This document shows, piece after piece, positions 1 through 7,228 of a stretch of DNA of 14,630 nt (positions are counted from its first letter, which is position 1; the number at the start of each line of letters is the position of its first letter). The DNA comes from HGM04593 sp964512955 (GTDB lineage: Bacteria; Bacteroidota; Bacteroidia; Bacteroidales; Bacteroidaceae). The notes beneath the pieces are model-generated. The model was not told the DNA's origin. It saw only the letters and a list, made by a program, of their open reading frames with translations, and did no database searches. The DNA lies in assembly GCA_964512955.1 (NCBI GenBank), contig CAZEKX010000049.1:1-14630 (forward strand). Direction: 5' to 3'. Both the position numbers and the translations under genes were made by a program.

Positions 1-11
1 CGCATAAAATA

Positions 12-45
12 AACCCCAAAAGTTTTTTGTCTAACTTTTGGGGTT
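12..45 (-). terminator. Intrinsic terminator after the distal GH85 gene
   Basis: A perfect 13-bp inverted repeat (arms 12-24 and 33-45, core ACCCCAAAAGTT) encloses an 8-nt loop. Read on the minus strand, the hairpin is followed by the T-rich tail TTATTTTATG, as expected of a Rho-independent terminator. It lies 45 nt past the stop codon of the GH85 gene at 91-3174, so it probably ends the PUL transcript. Its left arm and flank (3-24) match 22 bp of the terminator at 3316-3372. Confidence 0.85.
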
Positions 46-90
46 CACTTCATTGGACGTATTACTATTTTTAATTATTCCAATATAAGA

Positions 91-3000
91 TTATTCAATC
101 ACAACCTTGGCAGAACGGATAACATTCTTATATTGCATCTTAACAAGATAAACACCTGCAGGATACTGAGCAGCATTTACATGAGTAGGATTACCGTTTA
201 CAAATTCAACAAGACGACCATCGACACTGTATATCCATGCCTTTTCGACATTGTTGAGATTGATAACATCACCATCAAGTACAGCATTGGAAACCTCACC
301 GGCATTTACATCGTTAATGGCAGTATCAATATCACCCAAGCCTTCGGGCTCTTCGGCTTCACCTGCATCGCGTGTATCGGCAGCAACACGACCGGGGTTA
401 GAACCAATTATTTCTACGCCAAAATCTATTGTAAAGCCTTTTGCATGCAAGCCTGTAGGATTGAACATACCTGCAAACCAAGCATCAGAGAACACCATAC
501 GCAAACGGCTCTTTCCGGGAGTTGCATCTTCGGGAACTGTAAAGTTGAAAGAGTAACCTACACCATACTGGAATGCCTCGGTTGCAGCACGAATTGTACC
601 GGCAAAGAAGAGACGCTCACCCTCGGGATCGACATCGGTCTTACCGGCAGCAATTTCTGCATCGGTTCTCTGTATAGGAAGGGGATGATCAAAGTCGCCA
701 CTAGCGTTGAGGTCCATCCAACCACCGGCAAAGCAATATTTAAGACCATCGCTCTGGTCTGCAGCTTTAAATGTCATTGTTATAGTCTGTCCCTGTTCAA
801 CCTTCAATACATGATTTTTTGCATTGGCATACTGCGAACCGTCGGCAACAGGTCCATCGGCTGTATAATCGAGGTTTTGAGTAGCACCGGTTGTCTTAAC
901 CCATTCGAGATAACGTTGTGCACGTGCTATATCTGCACCCTCGCAAGCGGGATCCATTGCACTTACACCGTAAGTATCAACCTCTTCTTTTTGAGGGAGA
1001 GCACTCTGCGCTGCACGGGGAACTTCTACCCAAACAACAGGAGAATAAGTTTTGAGGTCGACAGAAACCGAACGTACACCAATAAATGGTTTGTCGTTTA
1101 CACTCTCAAATTCAATATTGGGAATAAGTGTAGCCCACTGCGAGGTTGTACCAACTTTAGAAATCTTACCATCCTCACCTACTTTATATAGTATTTCAAA
1201 ATGGTCAATGTTTGCCTCGTCGTTATATACCAAGCCCCAGTTAGCACGTGTTCCGGCAGCAGCCTCAACATCCCAATGCATCTTCATTGTCATAGAAGAC
1301 TGAGTCTCCTCTTTAACTTCAACCACAAGGTCTTTTACGTTAGAAGGAGTAACTGTTTTGTTGTCGTTGATTTCGAGTTTACCAACATACATTTGGTAGT
1401 TTTCATCACTACCCTTTACACGCAGACCGATACGGTCGATTACATCACCGGTAGAGAGGTTAGAAAGGTCGAATTTCTTCTCTTCCCATGTATTACCTGC
1501 AACATCGGCAACAGCATACTCCTGCCATGTGTTTTCGCCTTGCTTTCTAACAATAAGATATAGATTGGTAGCCTTAGCATCATCTTTCAAAGTTTTTACA
1601 GCAACCTTTGCATAAGGATTTGAACCTGCAACCTTAAGCGCTGTTTTATAAAGAACAATGTCGGTACCTGTTGCAGTAGCCTTACCTGTAAGTTCAATAC
1701 AAGAACCGCCGGTATAAGCGTCGAGATGAGTATAATTAACCTCAACATCATTGCTTACAGTTGTTGAGTTTGCAGCATATATAAGCCAACGATATGTGGG
1801 AACAACATCTTGTGCACCCATATTATACCAACTACCTGCAAAGGATTTCTTTCCTTTATAGTAGTAACGGTCTCCATTACCGAGTGTAAAGTGTGTACCA
1901 AAAGGAAGATCTCTTTCGAGAACCGAACGTTCGGGAATCCAATGAGCAAGACCGGCAAACAATTGTAAAGGTAAGCGAGTTTCACCATCAACAGTTGTTG
2001 TTTCCCAGTTAATTTTACCACTGTTTGTACTTGTAACTACAGGGCGAATTACCGGATTACGGTTACCACCGGAGAATGCACGTTCAAGCAGACGTTGATA
2101 GTTACCTTGTGTATCAAATGCGCCATCACCGGTGTTATAACTCATAAAACGGCTCTGACCATGCTCACCCCAAATACAGATACCACACTTGTGGGATTGA
2201 GCATCAGCATCGAGACATTCCCAATCACGGTCCATACCAACAGTCCACACTCCGGCATAAAGACCATCGGCTGTACCCATAGCATTTTCGGCGGATGTAA
2301 CTGAAGTTGCAATACCGTAAGAAAAGTCTCCATTGCTATAGTTAAGCATTGTATCGTGAGTTTTTCCTGTTGAATTTCCAAAAAGAGCATTCACATTTCC
2401 TGCAGTCATCGTAGAAGCAGATGTGTAAATAGCACTATGGTAATTATCAAAACCTACCTCTTTTGCGTATGCCCAGAGTGCCTTGTGGAAAGCCACAATA
2501 TCGGCATTCTGATAACTGTTATCTTCCCAGTTGTAGTTGATACCGTCGGAACCAAAGAACATAAGGATATTGATAACAGGTTTCACATATTTAAAGTCGC
2601 CATTTCCATCCTTTTCAACAATCATGGCACTATAGGTTTTATCGCCGTCTCCTGTCCAACTCTCAAAGAAAGCAATACCACTCATAATGTCGGTACCGTT
2701 GCGGTGAGCAGCATCGACCCATGCACCGGGTGCCTGGAAGAAACTGTGGTTCCACGAACCAAAGAGATTTGTATATTGCCACATAGAGAACACATCGGCT
2801 GTAAACTTGTCGTTGGGATAACCACCAAGACCATCGGAGCCGACATCCATAGGCATATTTACAAAAAGATTACGTGTTTCGTAAGTTGTGGGAACAAGAC
2901 GGTCGGCACGACTCATGATATTTGCACGACGTACATGAGAACGTACAAAAGCGATGTCTGACGCTTGAATACCTGCTGCCTCAAATTCCTCCATTGTAGG

Positions 3001-3174
3001 ATAGTTGCGACCGGCAACCGAAGCCTGGTAGAACAAGTCGAGCATCTTTTTTGTATCAAAACCCGAGAAATCATAGATTTCATCGGTAGCCGTAGGAGAA
3101 TAACTCTGTGCGGCAACGGGAGAGGTTAGCAACATTGCCAATAACGCAAACCCTGCTAAGTAGAATTTCTTCAT
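91..3174 (-). CDS. Secreted GH85 endo-beta-N-acetylglucosaminidase with GEVED-like module and T9SS sorting tail
   Basis: Predicted to hydrolyse the GlcNAc-beta-1,4-GlcNAc core of N-glycans at the cell surface. It has 1027 aa. Residues 1-22 are a signal peptide (MKK, hydrophobic stretch, ...SPVAA), with no lipobox. The GH85 region spans about 95-470. It shows FSMWQY (129-134), the AAHRNG motif (155-160) and GSDGINYNWED (208-218). In the last of these, N215 and E217 match the family's oxazoline-stabilising Asn and acid/base Glu. After it come WGEHGQ (335-340) and WYNMGAQDVVPTYRW (449-463). A jelly-roll-like module with DAYTGGS follows at about 478-605, then an Fn3-like segment at about 610-720. 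A GEVED-like domain (about 735-925) contains GGWMDLNASGDFD and FTVPEDATPGKSRLRM. The tail (about 970-1027, YSVDGRLV...GVYLVKM) is a T9SS type A sorting domain. Three cysteines (C320, C330, C333) sit in the catalytic region and are absent from the paralogue at 3380-7144. The gene has its own candidate promoter and terminator. The GH85 call rests on motifs, and the substrate is inferred. Confidence 0.85.
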   Translation of the reverse strand: MKKFYLAGFALLAMLLTSPVAAQSYSPTATDEIYDFSGFDTKKMLDLFYQASVAGRNYPTMEEFEAAGIQASDIAFVRSHVRRANIMSRADRLVPTTYETRNLFVNMPMDVGSDGLGGYPNDKFTADVFSMWQYTNLFGSWNHSFFQAPGAWVDAAHRNGTDIMSGIAFFESWTGDGDKTYSAMIVEKDGNGDFKYVKPVINILMFFGSDGINYNWEDNSYQNADIVAFHKALWAYAKEVGFDNYHSAIYTSASTMTAGNVNALFGNSTGKTHDTMLNYSNGDFSYGIATSVTSAENAMGTADGLYAGVWTVGMDRDWECLDADAQSHKCGICIWGEHGQSRFMSYNTGDGAFDTQGNYQRLLERAFSGGNRNPVIRPVVTSTNSGKINWETTTVDGETRLPLQLFAGLAHWIPERSVLERDLPFGTHFTLGNGDRYYYKGKKSFAGSWYNMGAQDVVPTYRWLIYAANSTTVSNDVEVNYTHLDAYTGGSCIELTGKATATGTDIVLYKTALKVAGSNPYAKVAVKTLKDDAKATNLYLIVRKQGENTWQEYAVADVAGNTWEEKKFDLSNLSTGDVIDRIGLRVKGSDENYQMYVGKLEINDNKTVTPSNVKDLVVEVKEETQSSMTMKMHWDVEAAAGTRANWGLVYNDEANIDHFEILYKVGEDGKISKVGTTSQWATLIPNIEFESVNDKPFIGVRSVSVDLKTYSPVVWVEVPRAAQSALPQKEEVDTYGVSAMDPACEGADIARAQRYLEWVKTTGATQNLDYTADGPVADGSQYANAKNHVLKVEQGQTITMTFKAADQSDGLKYCFAGGWMDLNASGDFDHPLPIQRTDAEIAAGKTDVDPEGERLFFAGTIRAATEAFQYGVGYSFNFTVPEDATPGKSRLRMVFSDAWFAGMFNPTGLHAKGFTIDFGVEIIGSNPGRVAADTRDAGEAEEPEGLGDIDTAINDVNAGEVSNAVLDGDVINLNNVEKAWIYSVDGRLVEFVNGNPTHVNAAQYPAGVYLVKMQYKNVIRSAKVVIE

Positions 3175-3220
3175 AAATACAAAAATTAAAGGTTAGTAAA
3201 ATGTTATAAAAGTTCTGCTG

Positions 3221-3228
3221 CAAATATA
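3221..3228 (-). promoter_or_regulatory. Candidate -7 box (TATATTTG) for the distal GH85 gene
   Basis: On the minus strand the sequence reads TATATTTGCAGCAG, matching the Bacteroidetes sigma-ABfr -7 consensus TAnnTTTG. It would give a leader of roughly 40 nt before the ATG at 3174. The preceding gene ends in a strong hairpin (3316-3372), so a local promoter makes sense. The nearest upstream TTTG lies about 31 bp away, which is too far for a canonical -33 element, so the call is moderate. The same octamer occurs upstream of susC. Confidence 0.5.
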
Positions 3229-3315
3229 ATAAAATTAATTTTACTTTATATATTATTTACAAATATTATTCGCTGTTTCTACTTTATTGTAATTACATTT
3301 CGGTTTTGGAGAGAT

Positions 3316-3372
3316 TTCACATAAAATAAACCCCAAAAGTTATTGAAACTTTTGGGGTTTATTTTATGTGAA
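3316..3372. terminator. 26-bp perfect hairpin between the two GH85 genes
   Basis: The arms 3316-3341 and 3347-3372 are perfect reverse complements of 26 nt around a 5-nt loop (ATTGA). The core is ACCCCAAAAGTT / AACTTTTGGGGT, flanked by A/T-rich stem that supplies a U-tract on either strand. It begins 8 nt past the stop codon of the GH85 gene at 3380-7144 and lies 141 nt upstream of the next GH85 start. It should terminate the upstream gene strongly. The symmetry means it could work in both directions, although no converging plus-strand gene exists here. Confidence 0.9.
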
Positions 3373-3379
3373 CAAGGAA

Positions 3380-6300
3380 TTACTTATTCAGCAATTTAGC
3401 ACTGCGAACAAGTTTACCATCCTTCTCAACGCAAAGGATATAAGTACCCTTAGCACCAAGAGCGATGTTCATTGAGTTACCAGCAGCAAGCGAAGCGGCC
3501 TTAGAAGCCACCAGGCGACCGTCTGCTGTATAAACATTTACAGAGTAGTTACCGGCATCGGCAAACTCAACAATAGCGGCACCCTCAACAACGTATGTTG
3601 CAACCTCACTTGTACCAACATTATCAATGTTATTGCCCTCGCCAACCTTGATAACAGCGAAAGTCTTAGAATCGCTACCCAAAGAGTTAGAAAGAGTAAG
3701 AGTTACTGAGTAATCGCCATCTTTCTTGTATGTAGCAACAGCAGAACCTGCAAGGTCGTTACCTGTAACTTCTGTGATTTCGGCTTTATTACCTGTAAAT
3801 GCAGGAGTTGTTACAACGGGGAATGCAGTACCACTGATAAAAGGACAACCCGAAGTATATTCCGCATCTATCCAATGGAAATAACCTTGTCCCTCATCTG
3901 CAGCAGCATCATAACTGTGCATACCGGCAGAAATACCGTTCATAGAACCAACAGATTTAAATGTATAATCACCACCTGCTTCGGTATCCAAATCCCAATA
4001 AGCGGCAAGACCCGTAGGTAAGTTATCAGGGTCGATATCACCCATAGATGTTTTAACATCTTCGTCGGTCATAACCTTATTCCAGAATTGGAAGTTGTCT
4101 ATTACACCATCGATACCGGCACGTCCATGGGCTGCACCACCAACCGAAAGAACCTGCCCATCGGTAATACTATACACACCTCCTTGCAAACCGGGGTCGC
4201 CACTATAATAAGTATCATTATCAGTTGTACGGTTCCATCTTACAACCTCTTGTTGAACACCATTTACATAATATTTACAATGCAACTTAATTCCGCTGTA
4301 TTCGAATACAAAAGCAAAATGCACCCATGTACCCACAGGAACCTTTGTGTTATCAAATTTATAACGCAACTCATTGTTATTGCTTGCTTCGGTTCCACGG
4401 AAGGTAAAACTTCCCATTGTTCCGTCGTCCTTAATGTTTGTCCATATCCATCCCCAGTCGGTCTTAGGCCAAGCATCGAGTTTGTTGGCAATAGCAAGAA
4501 GTTGCGTTTCACCCTCGGCCAGTTTATTTATCTTCAACCAGAATGCGGTAGAAAAACTCTTTTGACCGGTAATTCCAAGGTCGGAACATTTAACGCCAAA
4601 ACGGTTCTCTTTTAAATCGACACCCTGCGAACCGGCACCGTCGGCTTTACGACCTGTGTATGCAAGATTTATCTTATCACTTGCATTTACTTGGATGTCG
4701 GCTTCGGCATCGTTTGCTGTGAATGTAAGGATTTTGGGAAGCGCACCAACACCCTCGCCGGTTACCTGTATGTAGTTGGTAAATGTACGGGTTGTTTCAA
4801 CACGGTTACCGGTGTTATTACCATCCTCGTCGTATTCATACTCATATCCTTTGAGAGTCAAAGAGTAATTACCTACAGCAGAAAGACCCTCATCGACAGA
4901 GATTGAAAGACCTGTTCCTGTTTTAACTGTATTACCGTTGGCATCGGTAATAGTCCAAGTACCCTCTTCGTGGCGAGGATCGATATAAGAAATAACAAAT
5001 TCCTCGTTGGGTTTAATAGTTGTCTTATCTATCTGAATATTATCGTCGTAATCGTATGTTCCCGCCTCGGTATAAGCATCCCAAGCAATAGCAGACTCAC
5101 TCTTCATGTCGAGAGATACAGCAGAGACACCAAAACGTACCTTGTTAGCCTTAGCCATATCCATGGGAACAGCAAAGTAGAGACCTGCCCATGATGTTGT
5201 TACACCCATAAGAACAGGCTCGCCACCCTCTTGCTGAGCATACAACTTGAACATAGATGTATTTACATCGATATTGTAACAAGGTTCACCGGCAGCCTTG
5301 TCGTTAGGCATATTGAAGATTATCTTACCGTCAACACCCGATTTATTGAAATCGAGCACCTTTGTACCGGCAATCACAGGCTTGGCAGGAGTTGTCGCTG
5401 TACCGCGAACTATAGAAAACTCACCAAGATATAAATCTATGTTCTGAGCATTTTCAAATTCAAGTGCAACCAAAGCAAGGTCTATATCTTTATCTACTGT
5501 AAACTTGCGCTCTACCCAAACCTCATTATCGGCTTCGTCGGCTTTTGCAACAACATTGTATGATTTTGCCACAACCGATTCACTGCCTGTTGCAGTAAAG
5601 ATGAGGTTAACATCGGAAGAGCCTTGTCCAAGTTTATAACGGAATGTTACAACATCACCCGCTTTAACAGCAAACTCTGTTTTAAACAGATGCAGATACT
5701 CTTTTCCAACAGAACCAAATATACGAACGGTTGAACCGCCAACGTATGCATCGTTCCAAGTAAATTCAGCATCCAAACCGTTAGCAGGGACATCGGCTGC
5801 TGTACGACCAAGCAATTTGCTTGCAAACCACCAACGCCATGTGGGCAGGTAATCCTGAACACCAATATTATACCACTCTTTAGAATGTTGGCGCACTCCG
5901 TTCCAGTTGAAGAACTTACCGTTACCAAGGTTAAAGTATGAAATGAAAGGCTCTGTTGCCAAATCCCAACATAATGTACTGCGTGCCGACATCATCGATG
6001 CTATTCCGTGGAAGTTTACATTGTCGGCATTGTAGGACAAGGAGTTGATAACTTCAGGGCATGTAACCGGGTTACGCGTACCACCGGTGAACCAACGTTC
6101 TGTACGTAACATATATGTACGTTGTTTTACATCGGGGGTTGAACCCTTTTCACCACGACTTTCCCAGAACATATTCTGGCTGTGAGCACCCCATAAACCT
6201 ATTGATATAGGATAATTCACGAGTTCTGTCCATCGTTTACCTTCAGCACCCTGCATATTCATTCCTGCATAGATATAAAGAGGGTTCTTACCTTTATTTT

Positions 6301-7144
6301 GTGCATAGGTTACAGAATTATCAAGTAAAGTACTGTACCAGTTATAGTTGAAGAACAGTGAAGCACCTTCAAAAATTCCATCGTTGTGTTCGGCAAGACC
6401 ACGGTCGAACCATATAGTGCCATAGTCACTTGTACCGTCGTACCATACATTCTCAAAGAGAGGATTATAAGTGCGTGATATTGAGAGCAGTTCGTTGTGA
6501 TATGGCATCAATTTATTTACAACCACTACACCGTTAGAGAATTCCGAATTGTACCCCAAACCATCCACTCCATAATAATGGAGAAATTTTGCTGTTGTTT
6601 CTGCACCCACCTCTGCAGTTTTAAGCATAGCGTCGCTCCAAGCAGGATAATTAATGAGATTACCATAAGGCACACCTGCCACACCCGAAACAGCAACACC
6701 GTTTTTGTGTGCAACGTCGGAGAATGCACCGGGGATACGTCCTTGAGGTGCGGTCCAGTTACCATAGTGTGAAACATAGTTCCACATAGAGAAGACCTCG
6801 GAGTCGTAAACGCCGTTAGGCAGAGCATTCTCCGATGTTCCCGAAGGAGACTTGGAAGCATCGTCATCGAAGGGTACCCACATGAGCAGACGTTTATCGT
6901 TCGATTCATTGATAGATGTGCGCACCTGCGTATTTACGTTGCGGAAAGTCGCTTTGGGCTTAACACGCGAGATAAAGAAGTTGTCATCCTCATTAATTTC
7001 GGTACCCGGTGTCCAGTTTTGCATTGTATTACCAAACTGTTGTCCGAATTCTCCCCAATCGACATAACCTTCTTTAAGGTTTTGTGCATTGGCAAAAGTC
7101 GCAAAAGCGACAGAGCCAACAATTAATAAAAGTTTCTTTTTCAT
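3380..7144 (-). CDS. Secreted GH85 endo-beta-N-acetylglucosaminidase with LamG-like module and T9SS sorting tail
   Basis: Predicted to release N-glycans by cutting the chitobiose core at the cell surface. It has 1254 aa. Residues 1-20 are a signal peptide ending ANA, with Q21 as the likely mature start and no lipobox. The GH85 region (about 85-445) shows FSMWNYVSHYGNW (118-130), AHKNG (145-149) and GVDGLGYNSEF (192-202). In the last, N199 and E201 are the expected catalytic pair. LWGAHSQ (317-323), GGTRNPV (354-360) and EWYNIGVQDYLPTWRWW (423-439) follow. Next is a jelly-roll-like module with DAYVGGS (465-471, module about 455-580), an Fn3-like segment (about 585-695) and an Ig-like domain (about 700-795). 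A concanavalin-like LamG domain (about 805-1035) contains STAFWLKI, GTWVHFAFVFEYS, YYVNG and IDGVIDNFQFWN. A PKD-like stretch (about 1105-1166) and a T9SS type A sorting domain (about 1175-1254, VYTADGRLV...GTYILCV) close the protein. It lies 84 nt after susD, separated by a hairpin, with no clear promoter of its own. LamG and jelly-roll modules suggest glycan binding (inference). Confidence 0.88.
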   Translation of the reverse strand: MKKKLLLIVGSVAFATFANAQNLKEGYVDWGEFGQQFGNTMQNWTPGTEINEDDNFFISRVKPKATFRNVNTQVRTSINESNDKRLLMWVPFDDDASKSPSGTSENALPNGVYDSEVFSMWNYVSHYGNWTAPQGRIPGAFSDVAHKNGVAVSGVAGVPYGNLINYPAWSDAMLKTAEVGAETTAKFLHYYGVDGLGYNSEFSNGVVVVNKLMPYHNELLSISRTYNPLFENVWYDGTSDYGTIWFDRGLAEHNDGIFEGASLFFNYNWYSTLLDNSVTYAQNKGKNPLYIYAGMNMQGAEGKRWTELVNYPISIGLWGAHSQNMFWESRGEKGSTPDVKQRTYMLRTERWFTGGTRNPVTCPEVINSLSYNADNVNFHGIASMMSARSTLCWDLATEPFISYFNLGNGKFFNWNGVRQHSKEWYNIGVQDYLPTWRWWFASKLLGRTAADVPANGLDAEFTWNDAYVGGSTVRIFGSVGKEYLHLFKTEFAVKAGDVVTFRYKLGQGSSDVNLIFTATGSESVVAKSYNVVAKADEADNEVWVERKFTVDKDIDLALVALEFENAQNIDLYLGEFSIVRGTATTPAKPVIAGTKVLDFNKSGVDGKIIFNMPNDKAAGEPCYNIDVNTSMFKLYAQQEGGEPVLMGVTTSWAGLYFAVPMDMAKANKVRFGVSAVSLDMKSESAIAWDAYTEAGTYDYDDNIQIDKTTIKPNEEFVISYIDPRHEEGTWTITDANGNTVKTGTGLSISVDEGLSAVGNYSLTLKGYEYEYDEDGNNTGNRVETTRTFTNYIQVTGEGVGALPKILTFTANDAEADIQVNASDKINLAYTGRKADGAGSQGVDLKENRFGVKCSDLGITGQKSFSTAFWLKINKLAEGETQLLAIANKLDAWPKTDWGWIWTNIKDDGTMGSFTFRGTEASNNNELRYKFDNTKVPVGTWVHFAFVFEYSGIKLHCKYYVNGVQQEVVRWNRTTDNDTYYSGDPGLQGGVYSITDGQVLSVGGAAHGRAGIDGVIDNFQFWNKVMTDEDVKTSMGDIDPDNLPTGLAAYWDLDTEAGGDYTFKSVGSMNGISAGMHSYDAAADEGQGYFHWIDAEYTSGCPFISGTAFPVVTTPAFTGNKAEITEVTGNDLAGSAVATYKKDGDYSVTLTLSNSLGSDSKTFAVIKVGEGNNIDNVGTSEVATYVVEGAAIVEFADAGNYSVNVYTADGRLVASKAASLAAGNSMNIALGAKGTYILCVEKDGKLVRSAKLLNK

Positions 7145-7173
7145 AAAGTTAAGTAGTTAGATATTAATTACAA

Positions 7174-7219
7174 AAAAATACGCTAAACCACTTCGTAAAT
7201 GGTGGTTTAGCGTATTTTT
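7174..7219 (-). terminator. Strong hairpin between susD-like and GH85 genes
   Basis: Arms 7174-7191 and 7202-7219 form an 18-bp perfect stem (including ACGCTAAACCAC) with a 10-nt loop. On the minus strand the 3' side runs into a T tract (complement of the A run at 7172-7178). It starts 10 nt after the susD-like stop codon. I see no TAnnTTTG box between it and the GH85 start at 7144. Partial readthrough from susCD is therefore the simplest way for the GH85 gene to be expressed, and the hairpin would set the enzyme's level below that of SusCD. Confidence 0.85.
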
Positions 7220-7228
7220 ATGAATTAA

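Noticed and set aside
133..1191. Long plus-strand open frame (352 codons) opposite the distal GH85 gene
   Set aside because: It lies wholly antisense to a gene with clear signal peptide, catalytic motifs and sorting domain. Its translation is cysteine- and isoleucine-rich without any recognisable domain, as expected of a shadow frame.
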